Below the pieces are notes generated by a model, which saw only the letters and a program-made list of their open reading frames with translations, was not told the origin of the DNA and did not search any database. Shown here in pieces: positions 15,906 through 25,234 of a stretch of DNA of 64,000 bases (positions are counted from its first letter, which is position 1; every line of letters begins with the position of its first letter). The stretch is taken from assembly GCA_963797185.1 (NCBI GenBank), contig CAWCON010000003.1, positions 310,001 through 374,000 on the forward strand, read 5' to 3'. This DNA comes from CAWCON01 sp963797185 (GTDB taxonomy: Bacteria; Patescibacteriota; Saccharimonadia; Saccharimonadales; UBA4665). The translations under genes and the position numbers were made by a program.

Positions 15906-18900
15906 ATGTGGAGTAAATGGCGAGCGCTATTTACCGTAGGTGCATTTTTCGTCGTTTTATTCGTGTTTCTATCAACACCAAAACAGGCAAATGCTACAGC
16001 GGGAATTAACCAGGAGTTAAGCTTCGAGGGTAAAGTTGTCACCTCAGCGGGTATTAATATCCCTGACGGTACGTATAACATGGAGTTCAAGATCTACAAT
16101 GCTGCTACTACCTGTACTCCTAGCACTGGTAGCGGCTGTACGCTAGCCTGGACGGAAGATTATCTTGTCGGCTCGGCTGAGGGTGGCATTACCTTCACCA
16201 GCGGTACCTTTGTGGTTCCTCTTGGATCAGTCTGTTCTTTTAACGGTGGTGCCTGTGAGAGTTATACCAACTCCGCTATCAACTGGAACACCTACCCACT
16301 CTACCTATCGCTCCAGATAGGCAATACTAGCAGCTGTACGATTAGCACCAACTTTACTTCTAACTGTGGTGGCGACACCGAGATGAAGCCATACATCTTG
16401 CTGACGTCGACGCCGTACTCACTCAACTCCAACGAGCTTGGTGGTCTAACGGCTGCTTCGTTTGCTCAATTAACGGCTAGTCAGACCTTTACGGGGTTGA
16501 ATATCTTTGCACCAAGCTCCAACTCTGCTAACGCCCTACAGGTCGAAAATGCTTCTGGGAGTGATCTCATAAATGCCAGTACGAGCGCAACGAGTAATCT
16601 GCTAACATATCCTAGTTTTGAAGATGGCAGCTTTACGAGCGCTTCAACTGGTTGGATTGCGACTACTCCTGGGACGATCGCCCAAAACACGACAGCGGCA
16701 GATAGTTATGATGGGTTAGATTCGCTTAACCTGACAACAACTTCTTCGAACGGAGGAGCTCAAACCTCGGCATTCACTGGAACGGTTGGAGCTGGCACAT
16801 ATTATGTTTCATTCTATGCTATGCCAAGTACGGCCATGAACGCCTCCGCTTTTACGATTACGCTTAATGATGGCACTGCTCATACCTGTTCGCCAGCTAC
16901 TCAAACACTGAGTACGTCGAGCTTTGTGCGCGTTTCCTGTAGTGCTACTACGGGCTCAAATTTATCGACGCTAACGATTGCTCAAAATGACTCATCGGCT
17001 CGCAGTATCTATATTGATGACGTCCAGCTGCAACCGACCGGAGTAACCAATTACCAACTTGGAACACTGCAACTGCCCGGGACGACGCTTACTACCCCAG
17101 CCGTTTTTGAGAATGCAGCTAATTCTAACAGTGCTTTTCAAATTCAGAATAATGCTGGCACCGATGTTCTCAATGTCGATACCTCTGGCTCGAACGTCAC
17201 TATCAATGGTACTGATCCCGCTGCTCTTAGTACTTGGACGTCTACGACAAATACGCCTGTAGCTGTTGAGCGTGAAGGTGGTATTGCGGCGAATGGCTAC
17301 ATGTATCTGCTTGGCGGAGATAACAGTAGTAATAACTTAAGCAGCGTCTACTACGCTCCTATTAACGGTAACGGTACTCTTGGTAGCTGGAGTACGGGAA
17401 CGTCATTACCACTGGTTCGTAAGTACTTTAACCCTGTCGTTGTTGGTAATTACATCTATGTTGTTGGTGGAAGCGACGCATCAACGGTGGATAATACTGT
17501 CTATTATGCTGAGCTAAACCCTAATGGAAGTGTCGGTGCCTGGCAGACATCACCAAACACCCTCACCGCTGCAGTTGGTGAAGGCTCTACCGTAGCGGCG
17601 AACGGCTATATCTACGAACTTGGTGGTGAGAATACCTCATTTGCTGCCGTTAACACGGTCTACTATACGCAGGTCAACGCCAACGGCTCAATTGGTACCT
17701 GGCAAACCTCAACGCATGCCCTGCCGGCAGTAAGTTCGAATGGGATGGCAGTAGCAGCCAATGGGTACCTATACTATCTTGGAGGTAATACTGGCTATAC
17801 CGCGGTTTATTACAGTCTTATAGGAGCCAATGGTTTAAACGGTGCCTGGACAACGAGCACTAACAGTGTTGCCACGTTAGGTGCGACAGGCGCCCGTATT
17901 TCTCAAGCTAATATTGTCAATGGTTACATCTATGCTGTCTCTGGTAGTAGTGGTAACACTTATTATGCTTCACTGAATGCCAGTACTGGGGCGAATAGCA
18001 CCTGGACATCGATTACCGCTCCACCCTCCACCGGAGCTTTCACTACCTATGACGGTTATCTTTACAACCTCGGTGGTAGCCAAACACTTACTACCACTGA
18101 TTACTATGCTTCTACCAGCCGTACTACGATTGGTGGTTCACTCGACCTTGTGGGTGCTGATGGTGGTACTCTGAACAATCCAGGAACCGGTGGTAGTCTA
18201 ACTGCTGGTAATACGGCAGTTGTTGGTACATTAACAGTGGATGATCAAGCTACTTTCCTTAATAATGTGGCCGATAGTGCTAACTTAAGCGTTGGTGGTA
18301 GTGGTAGCTTTGAGGATACTACAAACTCGACGACTGCTTTCCAAGTCCAAAATGCCAGCGGTAATAATATTCTTGCTGTCGATACGTCTGGCAACCAAGT
18401 GCAGCTTGGTAAAGCTGGTACAGGTGGCACCAATGGGCAGCTTCTCTTTAACTCTACTAACGCCAGTAGTTATGGGGTCACAATTAATACATCTGCTTCT
18501 GAGACGGCATCGTATACTTTGACACTGCCGATTACTGGACCATCTACCAGTCAATGTTTGCAATCCGGTGCCTCGACTGCCTCACAATTAATATTTGCAA
18601 GCTGTAGTGCCGGTGGTACCACAGCTTTGCAGGCAGCTTATACTGCCTCAACCGGCGGCACGACGCCTCAGATTCTCCTTACCTCTGGTGAGGGTACGCT
18701 TAATATTCAGGATGCCAGCACCAGCATTGGCTCCAACCTTTTCAATATACGAGCGAGTGTCGGCTCAGGTTTAGGGCAAGTGCTACTTGGTGTTGGCAAT
18801 ACTGGGGCGGTGACGCTTGAGAATTCGGTCAACTCGACAGCTGCCCTTCGGGTTGAAAATAGCTCAACAGCCTCTGTTTTTAATGTTGATACCACGAACG

Positions 18901-21900
18901 GCGAAGTAGCCATCGATAGTACCTACACGGCTATGAGTAGTCCAACCGGTCTAACGGTTGCAGCCGGTACGGCTACGGGAACATTGAGTAATAGCCTGAC
19001 TTACTACTATCAGGTAACTGCTGTCGATGCGTCCGGGGGCGAGACAACCCCTACCGCAGTCTCGGGGGGAACAACAACCCCTACCACGGGGAGTATTAAC
19101 TTATACTGGACGGCAGTAACCGGTGCTTATGGCTACAATATCTACCGCTGTTCCGGAGCTAGCTGTAGCGAGGTCTACCTGACAACCGTCTTAACTAACT
19201 ACAGCTCAACGAATCCTTACGTCGATACGGGAGTTCTTACCGTTGGATCGGCTACTCCTCCATCTACAACAACCGCCTACCTATCTACCAACAGCTTAGC
19301 AACGAGTCCAGAGATGTCGGTTGGTGGTTATGGTAGTCCTACCGGTCAACTCTATGTGAGCGGCGAGGCTCCTACGACTTCAATCGGTGGTTATAATACG
19401 ACTGATCAGATTTATGATGCAGTAGTTGGCGGTGATTATTTGTATGCTTCAGATAGCACTGCACAATCTATTGAGACATTCAACATCAACAACCCGGATG
19501 ACCCTACTCTTGAAGGTACTCCCCTCTCTCTGAGTAGTGAATATCCGGTTGACATGGCACTGCAAGGTCAGTATCTGTATTCTCTTACTACGGGTGATTT
19601 TGGTAGCGGTTTCTTTGAGGTTTATAACGTCAGCAATCCGTCGACGATCGGTCGAGTAGCTCAATTAGGTTTGCCCGGGGGGGCTCAGTCCGACGTTTAT
19701 GACAATAATGGTCTAGTGGTTGCAGGTAATTATGTGTATCTGTTAGACGGTAACGGTAACCTGGATATCTATAATATTTCCAACCCCAATCTTCCCTACT
19801 TAGCAAGTAGTACTGCAGTAGCCGGGGGTAGTGGATCTAATTCCGCATCGTCGATTGCCGTATCCGGGAATTACGCCTATCTCACGTACGCCACCTCGTC
19901 AGGTGCTTTCCTGCAGGTTGTGAACGTGGCTAACCCATCGGCTCCTTCGATTGCCTACACCTCTGCAAGTACATTCTTGCCAAGTGGCAATAACACTACA
20001 GATCCGGTTGTCACAGTCCAAGGAAGTTATGCGTATGTGAGCTATACGACCTCTAGTGGTGGTCAGCTGGCAGCAATCGATATTAGTAATCCAACGGCGC
20101 CCGTCCTTCTGTCAGATGTAACTACAGCTGCTTCCCCTGGTTATATGGTAGCTGAAGGACGATACCTGTATCTCGGTTCTGGTTATGGTGCTTACTATGT
20201 AGAGGATATTTCTGACCCTGGTAATATGAGGCAGATTGCATCACTTGGTGGCATTGGCTGGATACAAATACAAGGTCGGTACCTGTATGCCTATAGTCCG
20301 CTCAAGGTCTACGATCTTGGTGGGGCATATATCCAAGAACTACAAGCCGGAGGAACCGAGACCGGCACCCTAACAGTAGACACAACTGCACAAGTTTTCG
20401 GGAGCGAATCAGTTGGCGGCGGTCTCGCGGTTGATGGCAACACTGAAGTAGACGGCAGTCTTGGTGTGGGTGGTCAGGAATTGATCAGCAATACTACAAA
20501 CTCGACGAATGCCTTTCAAGTTCAAACGAGTGCTGGTAACTCGGTGCTTGATGTTGATACAGTGAACGACCAAGTAGATATTGATTCCACTTATGCTCCC
20601 ATGAGCAGCCCAACAGGGCTAACTGTTGCTGCTGCGAGTTCGGGTAGTGGTAGCCTCAGTAATAGTCTGACGTACTATTACGAGATAACTGCTACTGATG
20701 ATGTAGGAGGCGAAACAGCTCCAAGTACCCAATCTACCGGAGTAACACCTACCCATGGCATACTTAATGTTTACTGGACAGCTGTCACTGGGGCATATTC
20801 CTATAGAATTTATCGCTGTTCGGGCACCAGTAGCTGTACTGAAGATTACTTAACAACGGTACTTTCAAATTACAGCTCAGGCACTCCGTATGCTGATAAT
20901 GGCAGTATCTCTACCGCCTCAATTACTCCCCCAACCTCCACAACAGCGTATGTTTCAACCGACACAGTAGCAGCAGAGCCCGAAGTGTCGATCGGTGGTT
21001 ATGGAACAGCTTCGGGGCAACTCTATGTCAGTGGTAACGTTCCAAGCACACCTTTGGCGACGCTCGGGTCATTTACTAATGGTTCCGGTATTGCGACGCA
21101 GGGTAAGTATTTGTATGAAGCTAATCAGAGCGGTCTATCGGTCTATGACATCAGTAACCCGGTTGACCCAATCTTGCTGAATACCACGACAATTACCGGC
21201 GGGAACCTTGATTTCTCTACACTACAGATTCAGGGTAAATATCTCTACGTTTCAACAGGTGGCGAAGTGACTATTATCGATATTTCAAGCCCCGCGAATC
21301 CAGCCCTAGCCGGTACGCTGACTCTTGCAGGTCCTGGATACGTTCAGGGAAGATATCTTTACTCTGATACCGCCAACTCCGGTCTTACCGCATATGATAT
21401 CTCAAACCCTTCCAGTCCGATTCAGTTAGGAACGTCTCAGTCAGTTTTTTGTTCGGTCGGACAGATATTTGCCTACGGTCGCTACGTCTATGCTATTTCT
21501 GACCAGGCTTCCTGCCACCAACTGGCAATTTTTGATATTAGCAATCCAGCTCAACCCAACTTAGTTGAGTCATATCCGCTCGGGACAGCGGGTGATACTT
21601 TTACAGCTTTGTATGTCCAGGGTGGTTACGCTTATCTGGCTGATGGCAACAATGATACGGTATACATTGTAGACATCGACAACCCAACTAACCCAACAAC
21701 TGTCGGTAGTATTGTGACAAGTGATCCAGCTGCCCTGTTTGCTCAAGATCATTACCTTTATGTTGGCAATTTTAGTTCATCTACCGCTACGATACAAACG
21801 GTAGACGTAACCAACCCAGGCAATCCACGTAGTCTCGGAACAACGCCGATATCATTTAATGATACGGAAGATATGAATGTGCTGGTGAATGGTCGCTATC

Positions 21901-24734
21901 TGTATGGTAGCGGTGAAACCGCTACAGCCGCCTATGTTGAGATATATGATCTTGGCGGTGCCTATATCCAGCAACTTGAAGCTGGCGGTGCCGAAATTGG
22001 CTCACTAACAGTTGATACCAATTCCAGCATCACTGGCAATGAATCAATTGGTGGAGGACTATCAGTCGGGACATCAATTAATGTAGCGGGCTCGAGTACG
22101 CTGGGTGGTCTGACGATTAACGGCTTAGTAACGCCAGCTGCCCCTACGGTGGCAGAAACTGGCGGTACTGGTACTACCTACGACTACGAGGTTTCAGCCT
22201 TTAATAATAGCGGCAGCACTCCGGCATCGGCATTTGGTACAGACAGTGGACCTAGCTCGCTGACCGGTAGTACCTATAACACCATCACCTGGAGCGCCGT
22301 CTCTGGTGCGGTTGGTTATAATATTTACCGGACGGTTGGTGGTAGTAGCCAAGGATATATTGCCACGGTCTATACTGGCGTAACACTGTCATATGCCGAT
22401 AAAGGAACAACTGCTGTCACCACATCAACTGCCCCGACTTCCAGTACGGCTGGTAGCTTGACGGCTGATGGTCAAGTAACTTTTCAGGACGCCAATAACT
22501 CGACCACCGCTTTCCAGATTGAAAATAACATTGGTTCTCAGATCTTTAGCGTCAATACCGCCACCGCTGGCATTTATGTAAACGGAACCACTACCAGCGA
22601 TGGCACCATTACCGCCAACGACGGCTCGGTTATCAATGACATCGGGGCTGGTGCAAGCGCTTTGACAGTTAACAATAATCTGGGTATTCCAATTTTATCA
22701 GTGGGCAGCAATAACTTCCTAGTAAATGGAGATTTCGAAGGCGGCTCCAGTGCTGGTTGGGCAGCGACTGGTGGCAGCGCAGCGATAGCCGTGAACACCA
22801 ATCCGGCATATATTTATAGTGGCGCTGATAGTCTACAGATTACAAGTACCGCGACGAATAATGGTGGCGAAGTAACAGTATTTAACAATCCAATGGCTGC
22901 CGGAACCTATGTATTATCGTTCTATGCGGCTACGGCTTCCGGCACAATTACAACCATGGAAGCATCATTTAATGCTCTCGGCACAAGCAACTGTATGAGT
23001 AGCCAAACGGTAACAACTACGTTCACCTACTTTAGCTGTACTGTTACCACGAGTGGCACAACGACTGCGGTCTCGATCGGGGATGCCTCCTCCGGCACTC
23101 AGATTTTCTATATCGACGCCGTACAAGTTGTCTCGTCAACAAACTTAGTCAGCAACCCAGGATTTGAATCAAATATTACTGGATGGACCTCGTCAGGTAC
23201 GTCAACTCTGTCTCAAAACTTAATTCGTAGCTTTGTGTATTATGGACAAGCTAGTTTGAAGGTAGTTATTAGCGCCGCAAGCTCGGGAGCTACTGATAGC
23301 ACTTTTATTGCCACACAACCAGCAGGAACCTATGACCTCTCCTTCTACGCTATGATGCAAACGGGAACGCTTACTACCCTAACTGCCACTTTGGGAGGTG
23401 TTGCCTGCTTAAGCGCTCAGACCGTGGTAAGTACTGGTTTCACACAGTTTAACTGTAGTGCTACTACTGCCGGCAGTCCGACGATAATTATTACTGGTGG
23501 TAGCACAACTTCGGGTACAATGTACGTCGATGATGTTCAGCTAACAAACGGTTCGACATTGTCACCCTATAACATTGGTCAGATTCAGCTTCGCGGGATA
23601 GTGAATAACCCAGTTACATTTGAATCAGTTTCTAACTCAAATGTTGCCTTACAGATAGATAATGCCAGCGGCAGCCCTGATTTATTAGTCGATACGCTAG
23701 ACGGCGTAGTTGAAATCGGCTCACTGACAGCCAACTCCAACACTGTTCTGCTGGGGCTTAACAACTACAATACTTTTGCTGACCCCTCCAACACTTGTTC
23801 ATCAACTGCCGATACAGGAACACTGTATTATAACTCAAATACCAACGCTGTCAGAGACTGTACGAATGGTGCCTGGGAAGATCTGGTATCAACCGATGAC
23901 TTGTCGTTGCAGTTATTTGGGGTTGTACCTAATTCTGGCACGACGCCAGGAGATCTAGTCGGCGCCAGTGGTCTTAATAAGAGTCCATGTAAAGTCTATT
24001 TCGTCAGCACAACAGCTTTTGGCGTAGCACCGTGTGTTGCCTACTCCGGTGGTCGCCGTGTCAACGTCACAGCTATTGCTAGTCAGAACGTCGCGAATAT
24101 TACCACTACGGCAATATATGAGAATATTTGTCTTAACAGTAGTGGTGTACCAACGCAGATGAGTGGCAGTAACGCCAATGATGGCGCTGAGACGCTTGGT
24201 AACCTATCGGCGAGTAGCGCCACCACACTTGGTCAGCCGCTGTTATGTTTAGCTACACTGAAAGGTAACGGTACCGCCAATACCTTGTCAACCATCTACG
24301 ACGTCCGAACCTTCACAAACACTACGAAAACCTATGCGACACTAAACTCAGCTACCCAAGCTCTCGGTGGTCTCGTAACACAAAGTACGGCGGGTCTTGT
24401 CACGCAGCCAACTACGGCATCTGCAATTGATGAGGTTGGCGTTTTAGTAGCGGGCACCGGATCTGCCTCCTCCGGTGCGCCAAATGTCATTATTGCCACG
24501 GCTGGTCCACAGTGGATCAAAGCTACCGGTACCTCAGCTGCTGATGGAAATGTTCTAAGCAACGGTGCGACCGCTACACCGGGTTATAGTGAGACGGGTA
24601 CCCTAGCAACCACAGCTTGGGCAAACGTTGGTGTTGGGCAAGTCACGATCGGAACTTCGTGTAGTACCGATACCTTTAACGCTCTAACGGACTGCCAGGA
24701 TTCGCAATTTACTACGCTTGATATTGCTCCATGA
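15906..24734 (+). CDS. Giant modular secreted surface protein (~2,940 aa)
   Basis: Signal peptide MWSKWRALFTVGAFFVVLF to ANA, then an N-terminal beta-sandwich module (INQELSFEGKVVTSAG ... STPYSLNSNELGGL) often seen at the start of bacterial fibre-like proteins. By nucleotide position: jelly-roll carbohydrate-binding-like module 16600-17040 (ends YIDDVQL); Kelch-type propeller 17225-18120; Fn3-like plus LVIVD-type propeller 18902-20370; a second copy of that pair 20580-22015; a third Fn3-like module 22130-22450; two more jelly-roll modules 22705-23560; a unique C-terminal domain 23770-24734. Eight AFQVQN-like linkers separate modules. There is no C-terminal anchor or sorting motif, so cell attachment is unknown; adhesion to host cells or polysaccharide is the likely role. 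ATG 15906 is preferred over GTG 15897; TATCAT (15891-15896) lies 9 bases upstream. Confidence 0.85.
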   Translation: MWSKWRALFTVGAFFVVLFVFLSTPKQANATAGINQELSFEGKVVTSAGINIPDGTYNMEFKIYNAATTCTPSTGSGCTLAWTEDYLVGSAEGGITFTSGTFVVPLGSVCSFNGGACESYTNSAINWNTYPLYLSLQIGNTSSCTISTNFTSNCGGDTEMKPYILLTSTPYSLNSNELGGLTAASFAQLTASQTFTGLNIFAPSSNSANALQVENASGSDLINASTSATSNLLTYPSFEDGSFTSASTGWIATTPGTIAQNTTAADSYDGLDSLNLTTTSSNGGAQTSAFTGTVGAGTYYVSFYAMPSTAMNASAFTITLNDGTAHTCSPATQTLSTSSFVRVSCSATTGSNLSTLTIAQNDSSARSIYIDDVQLQPTGVTNYQLGTLQLPGTTLTTPAVFENAANSNSAFQIQNNAGTDVLNVDTSGSNVTINGTDPAALSTWTSTTNTPVAVEREGGIAANGYMYLLGGDNSSNNLSSVYYAPINGNGTLGSWSTGTSLPLVRKYFNPVVVGNYIYVVGGSDASTVDNTVYYAELNPNGSVGAWQTSPNTLTAAVGEGSTVAANGYIYELGGENTSFAAVNTVYYTQVNANGSIGTWQTSTHALPAVSSNGMAVAANGYLYYLGGNTGYTAVYYSLIGANGLNGAWTTSTNSVATLGATGARISQANIVNGYIYAVSGSSGNTYYASLNASTGANSTWTSITAPPSTGAFTTYDGYLYNLGGSQTLTTTDYYASTSRTTIGGSLDLVGADGGTLNNPGTGGSLTAGNTAVVGTLTVDDQATFLNNVADSANLSVGGSGSFEDTTNSTTAFQVQNASGNNILAVDTSGNQVQLGKAGTGGTNGQLLFNSTNASSYGVTINTSASETASYTLTLPITGPSTSQCLQSGASTASQLIFASCSAGGTTALQAAYTASTGGTTPQILLTSGEGTLNIQDASTSIGSNLFNIRASVGSGLGQVLLGVGNTGAVTLENSVNSTAALRVENSSTASVFNVDTTNGEVAIDSTYTAMSSPTGLTVAAGTATGTLSNSLTYYYQVTAVDASGGETTPTAVSGGTTTPTTGSINLYWTAVTGAYGYNIYRCSGASCSEVYLTTVLTNYSSTNPYVDTGVLTVGSATPPSTTTAYLSTNSLATSPEMSVGGYGSPTGQLYVSGEAPTTSIGGYNTTDQIYDAVVGGDYLYASDSTAQSIETFNINNPDDPTLEGTPLSLSSEYPVDMALQGQYLYSLTTGDFGSGFFEVYNVSNPSTIGRVAQLGLPGGAQSDVYDNNGLVVAGNYVYLLDGNGNLDIYNISNPNLPYLASSTAVAGGSGSNSASSIAVSGNYAYLTYATSSGAFLQVVNVANPSAPSIAYTSASTFLPSGNNTTDPVVTVQGSYAYVSYTTSSGGQLAAIDISNPTAPVLLSDVTTAASPGYMVAEGRYLYLGSGYGAYYVEDISDPGNMRQIASLGGIGWIQIQGRYLYAYSPLKVYDLGGAYIQELQAGGTETGTLTVDTTAQVFGSESVGGGLAVDGNTEVDGSLGVGGQELISNTTNSTNAFQVQTSAGNSVLDVDTVNDQVDIDSTYAPMSSPTGLTVAAASSGSGSLSNSLTYYYEITATDDVGGETAPSTQSTGVTPTHGILNVYWTAVTGAYSYRIYRCSGTSSCTEDYLTTVLSNYSSGTPYADNGSISTASITPPTSTTAYVSTDTVAAEPEVSIGGYGTASGQLYVSGNVPSTPLATLGSFTNGSGIATQGKYLYEANQSGLSVYDISNPVDPILLNTTTITGGNLDFSTLQIQGKYLYVSTGGEVTIIDISSPANPALAGTLTLAGPGYVQGRYLYSDTANSGLTAYDISNPSSPIQLGTSQSVFCSVGQIFAYGRYVYAISDQASCHQLAIFDISNPAQPNLVESYPLGTAGDTFTALYVQGGYAYLADGNNDTVYIVDIDNPTNPTTVGSIVTSDPAALFAQDHYLYVGNFSSSTATIQTVDVTNPGNPRSLGTTPISFNDTEDMNVLVNGRYLYGSGETATAAYVEIYDLGGAYIQQLEAGGAEIGSLTVDTNSSITGNESIGGGLSVGTSINVAGSSTLGGLTINGLVTPAAPTVAETGGTGTTYDYEVSAFNNSGSTPASAFGTDSGPSSLTGSTYNTITWSAVSGAVGYNIYRTVGGSSQGYIATVYTGVTLSYADKGTTAVTTSTAPTSSTAGSLTADGQVTFQDANNSTTAFQIENNIGSQIFSVNTATAGIYVNGTTTSDGTITANDGSVINDIGAGASALTVNNNLGIPILSVGSNNFLVNGDFEGGSSAGWAATGGSAAIAVNTNPAYIYSGADSLQITSTATNNGGEVTVFNNPMAAGTYVLSFYAATASGTITTMEASFNALGTSNCMSSQTVTTTFTYFSCTVTTSGTTTAVSIGDASSGTQIFYIDAVQVVSSTNLVSNPGFESNITGWTSSGTSTLSQNLIRSFVYYGQASLKVVISAASSGATDSTFIATQPAGTYDLSFYAMMQTGTLTTLTATLGGVACLSAQTVVSTGFTQFNCSATTAGSPTIIITGGSTTSGTMYVDDVQLTNGSTLSPYNIGQIQLRGIVNNPVTFESVSNSNVALQIDNASGSPDLLVDTLDGVVEIGSLTANSNTVLLGLNNYNTFADPSNTCSSTADTGTLYYNSNTNAVRDCTNGAWEDLVSTDDLSLQLFGVVPNSGTTPGDLVGASGLNKSPCKVYFVSTTAFGVAPCVAYSGGRRVNVTAIASQNVANITTTAIYENICLNSSGVPTQMSGSNANDGAETLGNLSASSATTLGQPLLCLATLKGNGTANTLSTIYDVRTFTNTTKTYATLNSATQALGGLVTQSTAGLVTQPTTASAIDEVGVLVAGTGSASSGAPNVIIATAGPQWIKATGTSAADGNVLSNGATATPGYSETGTLATTAWANVGVGQVTIGTSCSTDTFNALTDCQDSQFTTLDIAP
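16530..23719 (+). repeat. Eight dispersed AFQVQN...LxVDT linker repeats in the giant protein
   Basis: A repeat of about 28 residues with the pattern N-S-x-x-A-F-Q-V-x-N-x-x-G-x-x-x-L-x-V-D-T-x-x-x-x-V recurs near nucleotides 16530, 17120, 18320, 18830, 20500, 22499, 22650 and 23635. The DNA copies at 18318 and 20494 are still similar (ACTACAAACTCGACGA in both), but most have diverged. They sit between folded modules and look like spacer or multimerisation units. Confidence 0.75.
18902..22015 (+). repeat. Tandem duplication of an Fn3-propeller unit inside the giant protein
   Basis: Two units of roughly 470 residues each (18902-20390 and 20575-22015) start with 'DSTY..MSSPTGLTVAA', continue with 'LSNSLTYYY', an IYRCSG segment and 'SVGGYG/SIGGYG', contain an LVIVD-type propeller (repeated YVYL..., DISNP), and end 'YDLGGAYIQ.L.AGG.E.G.LTVDT'. 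They are clearly homologous but diverged, so the duplication is not recent. Confidence 0.75.
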
Positions 24735-25234
24735 AAAAAATCGGTCCAAAGTTTGTCATAGCTGTGGTTGCTGTTGCTCTCGTTGTGATGGCAATAGTAT
24801 GGTGGCAACGAGGTAGATCGGTGGTCCCAAGCAGCATACTCAAACAAGTTAGTTTTGTTATTTTTTATCCAGTCAACAACGCTCAGTTGGTCATTGAAAA
24901 GAAGGGCTTTAAATATAATAGCTCAGACAAGCAGGTGTCATTTATTGTGCGCTACGACGGTCAGAGTATAACCTTCGGCGAGCAAGGATCACCTGATAGC
25001 TTTAGTGATGACTCTAGTTTCTACCCACAGTTTATTCAATCATTGAATGGCTACGCTAGTTTTGCTTCGGTTAACGGAACCGTTAATCTTGTAACGCCGA
25101 CTGAAACCAAAAATGAGGCAGGCGTCTTAAATGCCAAGGGCACACTATTATTTGCCCAAAGCACGACCGGTAATCTAAGTGAAAATGCCTGGAAGACGTT
25201 ATTTAATACGCTTGTCTACGTTCAACCGAGTTAG
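24731..25234 (+). CDS. Single-pass membrane protein coupled to the giant protein (167 aa)
   Basis: N-terminal membrane helix (about residues 7-25) followed by a 140-residue domain outside the cell, beta-prone, of unknown family. Start and upstream stop overlap as ATGA, so it is translationally coupled to the giant surface gene and probably helps to export, fold or hold it. It has the same general plan as the protein at 13045-13680, again a small anchored domain next to a secreted surface protein. It converges on the Clp-like gene with overlapping stop codons. Confidence 0.65.
   Translation: MKKIGPKFVIAVVAVALVVMAIVWWQRGRSVVPSSILKQVSFVIFYPVNNAQLVIEKKGFKYNSSDKQVSFIVRYDGQSITFGEQGSPDSFSDDSSFYPQFIQSLNGYASFASVNGTVNLVTPTETKNEAGVLNAKGTLLFAQSTTGNLSENAWKTLFNTLVYVQPS

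Noticed and set aside
16530..23719. Regularly recurring repeats that could be taken for a CRISPR array
   Set aside because: They are diverged coding repeats in one continuous reading frame at irregular spacing; no cas gene is present.
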